Positions 25,370 through 33,297 of a DNA stretch of 64,000 bases are shown here, in pieces. This DNA is from Rhodoplanes tepidamans. GTDB lineage: Bacteria; Pseudomonadota; Alphaproteobacteria; Rhizobiales; Xanthobacteraceae. The notes beneath the pieces were generated by a model, which did no database searches, was not told where the DNA came from, and saw nothing but the letters and a program-made list of their open reading frames with translations. Each line of letters starts with the position of its first letter. Position 1 is the stretch's first letter. The DNA lies in the NCBI RefSeq assembly GCF_030813915.1, contig NZ_JAUSUJ010000006.1, positions 203,643 through 267,642 of the forward strand. Reading direction: 5' to 3'. Both the position numbers and the translations under genes were made by a program.

Positions 25370-28312
25370 ATGGCGCGTCTTCTCGCCGGGGTGAGTCGTC
25401 TGTCGTTGATGGCCGCGATCGCGGCCCTGGCGACTCCCGCACCGGCCCTCGCCGCCGACGTCGTCGTCCCGGCCGGCACCACCGACACCACGGCCAAGAC
25501 ACTGGCGGACGGGACCCGCCTGATCGTCGAGGAGACCGGTGCTCTGTCGGTGAGCGGCAGCACCGCGGTGACGTGGACGGTCGCCACCCCGACCGGCATC
25601 ACCATCGAGAACGCCGGCACGATCGAGTCGACCAACAGCAGCGGCCGCGCCATCCGGTTCAATGCCGCCAGCGGCAGCCTGCTGATCGTGTCCATCACCA
25701 ACACCACGACCGGCATCATCAGGTCGACGAGCGACGCCATCCAGGCCAACAGAGACGTGGCGAGCGGGAGCGTCATCACGATCGACAATGCCGGCCTGAT
25801 CACGTCGACGAGCAGCGGCCAGGCGATCGACCTCGACGCGGTCTCCGCGGCGACCGTCACAATCGTCAACCAGTCGACCGGCACCATCTACGCCGCCGAC
25901 AACGACGCCATCCGCCCGGGCAACAACTTCGTCATCACCAATTACGGCCAGATCATCGCCGAAGCGGTGGCGGTGCCAACCGACCGGCCGAGCGCCGACG
26001 GCATCGACCTGCAGGACGACCACACCGGCACGATCTACAATTACGGCCTGATCTCCGGCGCGAAGAGCGGCGTCAACGCCGGCGAGAACAGCAGCCCCAC
26101 CGTTTACAACTATGCGGGCGGGGTCATCGTCGGCCAGGACGGCTCCGGCATCGGCTCCGACTACACCGCGACCGTGTACAACTGGGGCACGATCACCGGA
26201 ACCATCGACACCACCTCGGCCCGGGGCGACGGCGACGGCATCGACGTCGACTACACGGCGACGATCGTCAATTACGGCCTGATCCAGGGCCTCGGCGCGA
26301 AAGGCTACGACGAGGACGGCCGCCTCAACCGCAGCGAGGGCATCACGATCGGCGGCGGCACGATCGACAACTACGGCACCATCTCGGGCGCCGACTACGG
26401 CATCACGGTCGGCAACGACCACAACACCGACGGTTCCCGCAGCGGCTACACCTCGACCACGATCGTCAACTACGCCGGCGCCACCATCGTCGGGCTGAGC
26501 GGCTACGCGATCCGCCTCGAGAACAAGACCGGCACCACGGCCGACAACGACTCCATCGTCAACTACGGCACCATCATCGGCAACGGCACCATCCCGGACG
26601 CCAGCGGGACCGTCTATCTCCAGGACGGCTCGGTCGACACCAGCTCGGTCGGGACGCTCGACGGCGTCACCTATACGGGCACGGGCTCGGCGCGCTTCAT
26701 CCTCGGCGACGGCTCGGCGATCCAGATGGGCGAGGGCGCCGACGTGCTGGCCAATTACGGGACCATCATCGGCAACACCGGGCGCGCCATCAACATGGAG
26801 GGCGGCGCCGACACGGTGACGATCGGGGCGGGCTCGAAGATCGTCGGCCTGGTGAACGGCGGCGCCGGCACCGACACGCTCGACTACCTGAAGGTCGGCC
26901 TCAGCGACGCCAAGAAGGCCGCGCTGCTGGCCGGCGAGACCGTCAATATCGGCGGCACGCTGTACACGAGCTTCGAGGCGTTCACCGGGATCTCGCGATC
27001 CTTCTCGTCCTACGCGACCAGCGGCCTGACGAGCGGCATCGCCTGGGCGCTCGACAACGGCTCCACCACGACGGGCGCGAGTCTCGCCACGCAGACCGTC
27101 GTCGACCGGGTGGCGAGCGCGACCGACGTCGCCGGGGCGATGGCGCAGCTGACGCCGCGCGCCTTCCAGACTTTCACGACGATCGGCATCGACACCGCGC
27201 TGCAGACCACCGAGACGATCGGCCGGCGCCTCACCCAGGCGCGGCAGGGCGGGGCGGCGTTCGAGATGCGTGGCGTCGACGCGATCGCCGCGCTGGTCGA
27301 TCGCCACCGCACCGTCGCCGGCATCGCCGGCGGGCCGGACGACGGGCTCGATCCGCGCCTCGCCGCCGTCTCGACGGCGTTCGCCTCGGCCGCGCCGGCG
27401 ACGCGGTCCCATCCGGCCTTCGGAGCGCTCGATCCCGCCGCGGCCGCGGCGGCCGGCATGCCCCTGAAGGCCGCCCCGATCGTCCCTGACTCGCCCTGGG
27501 GCGGCTTCCTGCAGGGCAGCGCCTCCACGGCACGGCAGAGCGCCGGCGCCACCAGCCCGGCCATGCGCTACCGGACCGCGGGCGTGACGGCCGGCCTGGA
27601 CTACCGTCTCGCTCCCGATCTGCTGCTCGGTGTCTTCGGCGGCTACGGCCGCACCGACACGGATCTCGACGACGTCGGGAGCACCGGCACGGTGACGACG
27701 TGGCTCGGCGGCCTCTACGGCGGCTGGCGCGCCGGCAGCTGGTTCGTCCAGGGCGCGGCCCTGTACGGCCGCAGCGACTACGACAGCGTCCGGGCGGTCC
27801 TAGGGACGGCGAACACCGGCAGCACGACCGGCGACCAGGTCGCCGTCCAGGGCGCGGTCGGCACCGATCTGCGCTTCGGGCGGGTGATGCTCACCCCCGA
27901 GCTCGGGCTGCAATACACGAAGGTGACGATCGACGCCTTCACGGAGACCGGCGATGCCGCCCTGGCGGTGGGCGACAACACGGCGGATTCGCTGCGCAGC
28001 AATCTGGGCGTCCGCGGCCGGACCGAGTGGCGGACCGGCTTCGGGCTGGTGACGCCGGAGTGGCGAGCGTTCTGGCAGCACGAGTACCTGGACCAGGAGC
28101 GGGCCCTGACGGCGACGTTCGTCGACCAGGCGTTCCCGCTGCCCTTCGCCACCACGGTCGGTGGCACCGGACGCGACTTCGGCGTCCTCGGCATCGGCCT
28201 GACCGCCTTCGCGGCCGACCGCATCCAGGCCTCGATCGGCTACGACTTCAAGTTCGGCGCCGACGACTACCAGGCGCATGTCGTCGGCGGCCGGCTGCGG
28301 GCGGCGTTCTGA
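25370..28312 (+). CDS. Type V autotransporter with NYGTI-repeat passenger
   Basis: 980 aa. Signal peptide (MARLLAGVSRLSLMAAIAAL...ALAAD). The passenger (about residues 30-560) is a right-handed beta-helix built of repeats such as ENAGTI, NYGQIIAE, NYGLISGA, NWGTITGT, NYGTIIGN and others. Residues about 720-980 form the translocator beta-barrel (GGFLQGSAS, TAGLDYRLAPDLLLGVFGGYGR, final GGRLRAAF with terminal Phe). It is surface-exposed or released; function (adhesion, aggregation) is unknown. The ATG at 25370 is used because it begins the signal peptide and GGAACGGGGG lies just upstream. Pho-box control is proposed. Confidence 0.93.
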   Translation: MARLLAGVSRLSLMAAIAALATPAPALAADVVVPAGTTDTTAKTLADGTRLIVEETGALSVSGSTAVTWTVATPTGITIENAGTIESTNSSGRAIRFNAASGSLLIVSITNTTTGIIRSTSDAIQANRDVASGSVITIDNAGLITSTSSGQAIDLDAVSAATVTIVNQSTGTIYAADNDAIRPGNNFVITNYGQIIAEAVAVPTDRPSADGIDLQDDHTGTIYNYGLISGAKSGVNAGENSSPTVYNYAGGVIVGQDGSGIGSDYTATVYNWGTITGTIDTTSARGDGDGIDVDYTATIVNYGLIQGLGAKGYDEDGRLNRSEGITIGGGTIDNYGTISGADYGITVGNDHNTDGSRSGYTSTTIVNYAGATIVGLSGYAIRLENKTGTTADNDSIVNYGTIIGNGTIPDASGTVYLQDGSVDTSSVGTLDGVTYTGTGSARFILGDGSAIQMGEGADVLANYGTIIGNTGRAINMEGGADTVTIGAGSKIVGLVNGGAGTDTLDYLKVGLSDAKKAALLAGETVNIGGTLYTSFEAFTGISRSFSSYATSGLTSGIAWALDNGSTTTGASLATQTVVDRVASATDVAGAMAQLTPRAFQTFTTIGIDTALQTTETIGRRLTQARQGGAAFEMRGVDAIAALVDRHRTVAGIAGGPDDGLDPRLAAVSTAFASAAPATRSHPAFGALDPAAAAAAGMPLKAAPIVPDSPWGGFLQGSASTARQSAGATSPAMRYRTAGVTAGLDYRLAPDLLLGVFGGYGRTDTDLDDVGSTGTVTTWLGGLYGGWRAGSWFVQGAALYGRSDYDSVRAVLGTANTGSTTGDQVAVQGAVGTDLRFGRVMLTPELGLQYTKVTIDAFTETGDAALAVGDNTADSLRSNLGVRGRTEWRTGFGLVTPEWRAFWQHEYLDQERALTATFVDQAFPLPFATTVGGTGRDFGVLGIGLTAFAADRIQASIGYDFKFGADDYQAHVVGGRLRAAF

Positions 28313-28354
28313 GCGGGCGCCCACCGCGCGGCGGGGCCCACTTCATCCGGTCGA

Positions 28355-28771
28355 TCAGGACTCGCGCATCCACAGGCGGGAGCGTTCCGCCTCGCTGACC
28401 CGCACCGGACGCGCCGGACGCGGCCGAGGCGCGCGCGGGGCACCGGCCTCGTCCCCGTCGGCCGGGAGCGGCCGGCCGTCGGGGACGGCCCGCGGGCTCA
28501 TCTGCGACGCCCAGGTGTCGGCGAGATAGCGGGCGCCGGCGACCACGATCGCGGCGCCGACCAGCGCCGTGGCGACGACCGCGAAGGTCGAGGCGTCGGG
28601 GCCGACGCCCAGCTTCGGCGCGGCGAAGGCCCCTGCGAAGGCGCCGACCAGCCCGGCGACGATGTCGCCGATCAGGCCGAAGCCCTCCTCCTGCGAGACG
28701 AACCGGGCGCACCATCCGGTCGCGGCGCCGACCAGGGCCACCAGCACCAGGGTTTCGAAGGGCAACTCCAT
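28355..28771 (-). CDS. GlsB/YeaQ/YmgE family stress membrane protein with C-terminal extension
   Basis: 138 aa. MELPFETLVLVALVGAATGWCARF and GLIGDIVAGLVGAFAGAFA are the glycine-rich helices of the transglycosylase-associated (YeaQ) family, and a third helix is VVATALVGAAIVVAGARYL. A hydrophilic tail of about 50 residues rich in Arg/Pro/Ala (GAPRAPRPRPARPVRV) is longer than in most family members. It converges with the autotransporter gene (42-bp gap). Role in envelope stress is inferred from the family. Confidence 0.85.
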   Translation of the reverse strand: MELPFETLVLVALVGAATGWCARFVSQEEGFGLIGDIVAGLVGAFAGAFAAPKLGVGPDASTFAVVATALVGAAIVVAGARYLADTWASQMSPRAVPDGRPLPADGDEAGAPRAPRPRPARPVRVSEAERSRLWMRES

Positions 28772-28896
28772 CGGGGGTCTCCGTGACTTGCGACTGAACC
28801 GACTGCGACCGAGCGGCCGTGACTGTCCCACACGGGCGGCGCGGCCGCCACGGCCGTGGCCGGGAGAAGCGGCGGCGGCTCGCGCGGGGCGACGAC

Positions 28897-28944
28897 CGGG
28901 CTCCGGGGCACCCCGGCTCCGGGGCACCCCGGCTCCGGGGCACC
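28897..28944 (+). repeat. Three tandem 16-bp repeats
   Basis: The unit CCGGCTCCGGGGCACC occurs three times head to tail at 28897-28912 (one mismatch), 28913-28928 and 28929-28944. It lies in the 250-bp gap between the YeaQ-family gene and the antiporter gene. Each unit contains a short CCGG-type dyad. Copy number could vary between strains. No gene is visible in this gap. Confidence 0.85.
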
Positions 28945-29021
28945 AACGTCGCGGCGAAACCGCCGTTCCGCAACATGCCGCCCGGTCCCGCGACGGCATG
29001 ACGCGCCGCGCGCAGCCTGCG

Positions 29022-30818
29022 TCAGGCCTCCAGAAACGCCCGGACCAACCCGCGGACGCGGGCCACCAGTCGAACGAGCTTCCGGTTGCGGTCGCGCGGC
29101 TCCGGGTCGGGATCGGCGAGGCGCAGACCCACCCGGGTGACGCGCCCGCCCGTCTCGGCGCTGACGACCAGCGCGATGGCGCCGAGCGGCACGACGTCGC
29201 CCGGATGCGGCGGATGGCCGAGCCGGCTGGCGAAATGATCGGCGAGCGTGATGTCGCGATCGTCCGGCGCGATCTCCAGGCCGTAGATCTCGGCCAGTGC
29301 CCCGAGCGGCACGTCGGCGCCGACGAAGAAATCGCCGAGCAGGCGCGGATCCGGCGCCGGCGGCGGCGGCATGTCGACGAAGAAGCGGTCGAGCGCCTGC
29401 GCCTTTTCGGGCGGCGCCAGGAGATAGACATGGTCGCCGGGCCGGATGGCGCCGGCCTCTGCGGCCGACAGGACGCGCTGCTCGCGCACCACCAGCACGG
29501 GCTTGGCCCAGGACGGCACGATCCGGCGCCGCAGATAGGGATTGCTGGCACCGACGTGATAGCCGACCAGCTCCTGCTCGAGCTGGCCCGGGAGATCGAG
29601 CTCGACCCGGCGCGGCGCCGGCTCGGCGCGCGGCAGCGCGATGCGCAGCAGCTTCGCGGCGGGGGCGAGCGTCCAGCCCTGCACCAGCAGCGAGACCAGC
29701 ACCACCACGAAGCCGATGTTGAAGTAGAGCTCGGCCCGCGGCAGCCCGACCAGCAGCGGGATCGACGCGAGGAAGATGCCGACCGCGCCGCGCAGCCCGA
29801 CCCAGGAGATGAAGGCGCGCTCGCGCCACGAGAAGCGGAACGGCGCGAGGCACAGGAACACGGCGACGGGCCGCGCCACGAACATCAGCGTGGCGGCGAT
29901 CGCCAGGGCCTGCAGGCCGTGGGACATCAGCCGTTCCGGCCAGGCGAGCAGGCCGAGCAGGACGAACATGGCGATCTGGGCGAGCCACGTCGCCGCGTCC
30001 AGGAAGGCGATGACGGTGTTGTGGGCGCGGGTCGGCCGGTTGCCGACGATCAGGCCGGCCAGATAGACGGCGAGGAAGCCGGAGGCGTGCACGGACTGGG
30101 CGACGCCGAACACCGTGAGGGCCGCCGTCGCCACGAAGGGCGCGTGCAGGCCCTGCGGCAGGGCGAGGCGGTTGAGCGCCAGCACGGTGGCGCGTCCGCC
30201 GATCAGGCCGATCGCGGTGCCGCCGATCCCCTGGGCCAGCAGGCTCCCGACCACGGCAGGCCACGGCCGGTCGCCCATCACCAGGAGCTCGACCAGCAGC
30301 ACGGTGAGGAAGATCGCCAGCGGATCGTTGGTGCCCGACTCGATCTCGATGGTGGCGGCGACGCGCGGGCGCAGGCGAAGCCCGCGTCCGTGCAGCAGGA
30401 AGAACACGGCGGCCGCGTCCGTCGAGGCGACCACCGCGCCGACCAGCAGCGCCTCCAGCCAGTTCAGCCCGAGCACCCAGACCACCACGGGCGCGGTCAG
30501 CGCGGCGGTGAGGAACACGCCGATCGAGGCGAGCGTGATCGACGGCGCCAGCACGCTGCGGAAGGTGGAGAAGCGGGTACGCAGGCCGCCGTCGAACAGG
30601 ATCAGGGCGAGCGCCACCGAGCCGACCGTGTAGGCGAGCTGCACGTCGTCGAAGCGCATGCCGCCCGGGCCGGCCTCGCCGGCCAGCATGCCGACCACGA
30701 GGAACACGAGCAGCAGCGGCGCGCCGAAACGGAGGGCGACGAGGCTCGACAGGATGCCGGCGAGAACCAGGAGCGCGCCGAGCAGGATGGAGAGACTGAC
30801 CGTGTCGAGCGAATCCAT
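29022..30818 (-). CDS. CPA1-family potassium/proton antiporter (NhaP2/CvrA-like)
   Basis: 598 aa from the ATG at 30818 (MDSLDTVSLSILLGALLVLA). Twelve to thirteen transmembrane helices. Transport-site motifs include ILFDGGLRT and VVASTDAAAVFFLLHG. The C-terminal cytosolic part has an RCK_C/TrkA_C-like domain (PGDHVYLLAPPEKAQALDRFFVD) and a CorC/HlyC-like tail (LADHFASRLGHPPHPGDVVPLG), the architecture of NhaP2 antiporters. Likely role: K+ extrusion and pH/osmotic control. A longer open frame upstream of 30818 is not conserved. The gap upstream holds a degenerate palindrome. Confidence 0.93.
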   Translation of the reverse strand: MDSLDTVSLSILLGALLVLAGILSSLVALRFGAPLLLVFLVVGMLAGEAGPGGMRFDDVQLAYTVGSVALALILFDGGLRTRFSTFRSVLAPSITLASIGVFLTAALTAPVVVWVLGLNWLEALLVGAVVASTDAAAVFFLLHGRGLRLRPRVAATIEIESGTNDPLAIFLTVLLVELLVMGDRPWPAVVGSLLAQGIGGTAIGLIGGRATVLALNRLALPQGLHAPFVATAALTVFGVAQSVHASGFLAVYLAGLIVGNRPTRAHNTVIAFLDAATWLAQIAMFVLLGLLAWPERLMSHGLQALAIAATLMFVARPVAVFLCLAPFRFSWRERAFISWVGLRGAVGIFLASIPLLVGLPRAELYFNIGFVVVLVSLLVQGWTLAPAAKLLRIALPRAEPAPRRVELDLPGQLEQELVGYHVGASNPYLRRRIVPSWAKPVLVVREQRVLSAAEAGAIRPGDHVYLLAPPEKAQALDRFFVDMPPPPAPDPRLLGDFFVGADVPLGALAEIYGLEIAPDDRDITLADHFASRLGHPPHPGDVVPLGAIALVVSAETGGRVTRVGLRLADPDPEPRDRNRKLVRLVARVRGLVRAFLEA

Positions 30819-30990
30819 CTTGCGTGCGGGCACGTCCTGGGTGGTGGGAGACCTGCGCACGATACGGGGGATCCCGCCGGGGGGCCAGCGGGAGATGGCC
30901 GCGCTCCGGTCGTCCCGCCCGGTCATTCGGGGGCGGCGCACTCGGGTCGGCGCTTCGCACCACCGCCCGAGCACAGGCTCCGCGCCTAAC

Positions 30991-31033
30991 CCGGACTCCA
31001 ACCGCGCGCTCCGAACCCATCGCTGGAGTCCGG
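30991..31033. repeat. Degenerate family A-like palindrome
   Basis: Arms CCGGACTCCA (30991-31000) and TGGAGTCCGG (31024-31033) form a perfect 10-bp inverted repeat followed by ATTCGAGCGCC. The arrangement mirrors the CCGGAATCCA/TGGATTCCGG centre of the family A element at 1000-1100 with compensatory A-to-C changes, suggesting a diverged copy that kept its base pairing. Confidence 0.55.
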
Positions 31034-31079
31034 ATTCGAGCGCCTTTCGGCGCACCGCCCGCGGACCGACCAGGGGCTG

Positions 31080-32066
31080 TCAGAACCCGACCTTGTCGGC
31101 CCCCTTGAGCGCGAGAATCTGCCGCGCCTCGTCCGGCGTCGCGACCGCGAGGCCGAGGCCCTCGATGATCTGGCGCACCTTGGTCACCTGCTGGGCGTTG
31201 CTCTCGGCGAGCTGCCCGGGACCGATCCACAGCGAGTCCTCGAGCCCGACCCGGACATTTCCGCCGATCGCCGCGGCCGTCGCGGCGATCGGCATCTGGG
31301 CGCGGCCGGCCCCCAGAACGGACCACCGGTAGGTGTCGGGGCCGAGCAGCCGGTCGGCGGTCCGCCGCATCATCATGACGTCCTCGGGATGGGTGCCGAT
31401 GCCGCCCAGGATGCCGAACACCGACTGCACGAACAGCGGCGGCTCGACAAGGCCGCGGTCGAGGCAGTGGGCCAGATTGTAGAGATGGCCGATGTCGTAG
31501 CACTCGAACTCGAACCGTGTGCCGGCGTCGCGGCAGGTCGCCAGCACGAACTCGATGTCCTTGAAGGTGTTGCGGAAGATCAGGTCGCGCGTGCCCTCCA
31601 GATAGGCCGCCTCCCAGTCGTGCCTGAAGGTCTTGAAGCGGTTCAGCATGGGGAACAGCGCGAAGTTGATCGAGCCCATGTTGAGGCTGGCGAGCTCCGG
31701 CTTGTGCACGGCCGCCGGCCGCACCCGCTCGGCCACCAGCATGGTGGGCGAGCCGCCCGTGGTGATGTTCACGATCGCGCCGCAGCCCGCCTTGATGGCG
31801 GGGAGGAACCGGGCGAACGCCTCCGGCGACTGATCCGGCCGGCCGGTCTCGGGATTGCGCGCGTGGAGATGGACGATGGCGGCGCCTGCCTGCGCCGCGC
31901 CGATCGCCGACTGCGCGATCTCCTCCGGCGTCACCGGCAGGTGGGGCGACATCGACGGCGTGTGGATGGCGCCCGTGATGGCGCAGGAGATGATGACCTT
32001 GCCCTTCGGTGCGGAGGTCTTCGGTGCGGTCCTGGTCGTGTCGCTGGCCGCGGTGCTGGCCGACAT
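31080..32066 (-). CDS. BKACE family beta-keto acid cleavage enzyme
   Basis: 328 aa from the ATG at 32066. Signature segments are VIISCAITGAIHTPSMSPHLPVTPEEIA, the zinc-binding HLHARNPETGRPDQ, and later FVQSVFGILGGIGTHPEDV and NVRVGLEDSLWIGPGQLA. Enzymes of this family (DUF849; 3-keto-5-aminohexanoate cleavage enzyme is the prototype) condense a beta-keto acid with acetyl-CoA to give acetoacetate plus a new CoA ester. The real substrate is not evident: no lysine-fermentation or carnitine genes are nearby. A CRP-type palindrome lies in the divergent upstream region. Confidence 0.9.
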   Translation of the reverse strand: MSASTAASDTTRTAPKTSAPKGKVIISCAITGAIHTPSMSPHLPVTPEEIAQSAIGAAQAGAAIVHLHARNPETGRPDQSPEAFARFLPAIKAGCGAIVNITTGGSPTMLVAERVRPAAVHKPELASLNMGSINFALFPMLNRFKTFRHDWEAAYLEGTRDLIFRNTFKDIEFVLATCRDAGTRFEFECYDIGHLYNLAHCLDRGLVEPPLFVQSVFGILGGIGTHPEDVMMMRRTADRLLGPDTYRWSVLGAGRAQMPIAATAAAIGGNVRVGLEDSLWIGPGQLAESNAQQVTKVRQIIEGLGLAVATPDEARQILALKGADKVGF

Positions 32067-32213
32067 GCTGCGTGCCCCGTTTCCTTGGTTGCCGATGCGG
32101 GACCTCGAGATCCCGCCTCCCCGGTGTCGCGCGGCATCGTGCTGGTGGTCTTGTCGTGTGGGCCGCACGTCCAGGCTGCGAGCTTACATGGTTCGGCCGA
32201 CCTGACCAGAGGC

Positions 32214-32233
32214 TGTGTGAGACGCGTCACACA
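32214..32233. promoter_or_regulatory. CRP/FNR-type palindrome
   Basis: TGTGTGA-GACGCG-TCACACA is a perfect 7-bp inverted repeat with a 6-bp spacer. Its inner part (32216-32231) equals the CRP consensus TGTGA-N6-TCACA, and partial GGC...GCC pairs extend it outward. It sits between the divergent BKACE gene (start 32066) and the small exported protein gene (start 32324), so it could control either. Confidence 0.6.
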
Positions 32234-32323
32234 AGCCCTCCCGCGACCTGAACCCGGCTTTTCGGGGTCGCGACACATGGACAATCGCGGCGGCCGCCGC
32301 GCCACCTCCGAAGGAGAGACACC

Positions 32324-32605
32324 ATGTCGATCAAGACCAAGCTCGCCGCCGTCGCGCTCGCCGCCGTCACCGTCGCGGGCGGCATCGCCGCCGGCACCGG
32401 CGAAGCCGCCGCCAAGCCGAAGTTCGGCCCGGCGGTCGGGTTCGGCCTCGTCGCCGGCACCGCCATCGGCCTCGCCGCCGCCTCGTCCGCCTACGGCCAT
32501 CCCTACGGCTACTACGGCTACGGCCCCGGCCCGGGCTGCCGCTGGGTGCCCGTCCACAACGCCTTCGGCCAGTACATCGGCTCCAAGAAGTATTGCGGCT
32601 GGTGA
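32324..32605 (+). CDS. Small exported Gly/Tyr-rich protein
   Basis: 93 aa with a signal peptide (MSIKTKLAAVALAAVTVAGG, cleavage near GEAAA). The mature part has a hydrophobic glycine/alanine segment (GFGLVAGTAIGLAAASSAYG), then HPYGYYGYGPGPGCRWVPVHNAFGQYIGSKKYCGW with two cysteines that could form a disulfide. AAGGAG lies 8 nt before the ATG. Similar small secreted proteins with 'CRWVPVxNxxGxxxGxxxxC' tails are common in Hyphomicrobiales but have no assigned function. Confidence 0.85.
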   Translation: MSIKTKLAAVALAAVTVAGGIAAGTGEAAAKPKFGPAVGFGLVAGTAIGLAAASSAYGHPYGYYGYGPGPGCRWVPVHNAFGQYIGSKKYCGW

Positions 32606-32760
32606 TCCGCCGCGCCGCCTAGTGGGATCGGTCCGGCCGCTTCCCCATGGCCCCCTGACGCCGGCCCGATCCCCGAGGCCCGCCCGGCTCCCCGCCGGGC
32701 GGGCCGTTCGGGAGGCCGCATCCGGACGCACGGCCGCCGCGCGGAGAGGTGGGACGACGA

Positions 32761-33084
32761 TCAGGCGGAGACGACCAGGCGACGCTGCGGCGGGGTGGCG
32801 CCGGCGGTCCGCTGGGTGGCGCCGTAGGCGGCCTGCGCCTCGTCGGGCGCGGCGCGGCGGAGCTCGCGGGTCTGCGGCAGGCCGCGATTGGTGGCGATGA
32901 GCTGGGCGACGAAGCCGGCGATGCCGCGGCCGGCCGGCCGCGGCGGCTCGGTGCGGGTCACCGGGACGAGGGCGCGCCCCGGCAGATCGGGCGCCGTCGC
33001 CGGACGGTCGGCCTCGACGTCGCCGCGGTCGCGGGCGTCCCGCAGCGCGGACTGGAAACGGGAGACGCTGTCGATCGGCCTCAT
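32761..33084 (-). CDS. Hypothetical 107-aa soluble protein
   Basis: Charged, Ala/Arg/Pro-rich protein starting MRPIDSVSRFQSALRDARDR. The segment GFVAQLIATNRGLPQTRELRRAAPDEAQAAYG looks conserved in style with small orphan proteins of Hyphomicrobiales. There are no membrane segments or signal peptide. It is divergent from the GGDEF/EAL gene (213 bp between starts). Function unknown; the alternative that it is non-coding is less likely given the helical, non-repetitive middle section. Confidence 0.65.
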   Translation of the reverse strand: MRPIDSVSRFQSALRDARDRGDVEADRPATAPDLPGRALVPVTRTEPPRPAGRGIAGFVAQLIATNRGLPQTRELRRAAPDEAQAAYGATQRTAGATPPQRRLVVSA

Positions 33085-33297
33085 CGTCGTGGTCCTGTTC
33101 CGAAACGAGACAGGGGTCTGTCACTCCCTTCGCCACGGCAACGCGCGTGCCGCCGCCCCGTGTCCTCGTCCCGGCGGCGGTCCGGCCAGGACGCCCGATC
33201 CGCCGCTCGCCGCGCATGTTAGCACTTGTTTAACCATTTCCCGATAGGCTGTCGCCCCACGCCGATCGTCCGTCCATCACCGAGAATCGATCCCGAC

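Noticed and set aside
25349..27412. Long minus-strand frame antisense to the autotransporter
   Set aside because: The plus strand encodes a coherent beta-helix with signal peptide and beta-barrel; the antisense product is repetitive Asp/Arg/Gly/Val sequence with no fold signal.
28897..28944. Tandem 16-bp units considered as a CRISPR array
   Set aside because: Units are contiguous without spacers, and no cas genes are present.
28569..30989. Large plus-strand frame of about 800 codons antisense to the antiporter
   Set aside because: Translation is His/Arg/Glu-rich and featureless, while the minus strand carries a full CPA1 antiporter with membrane helices.
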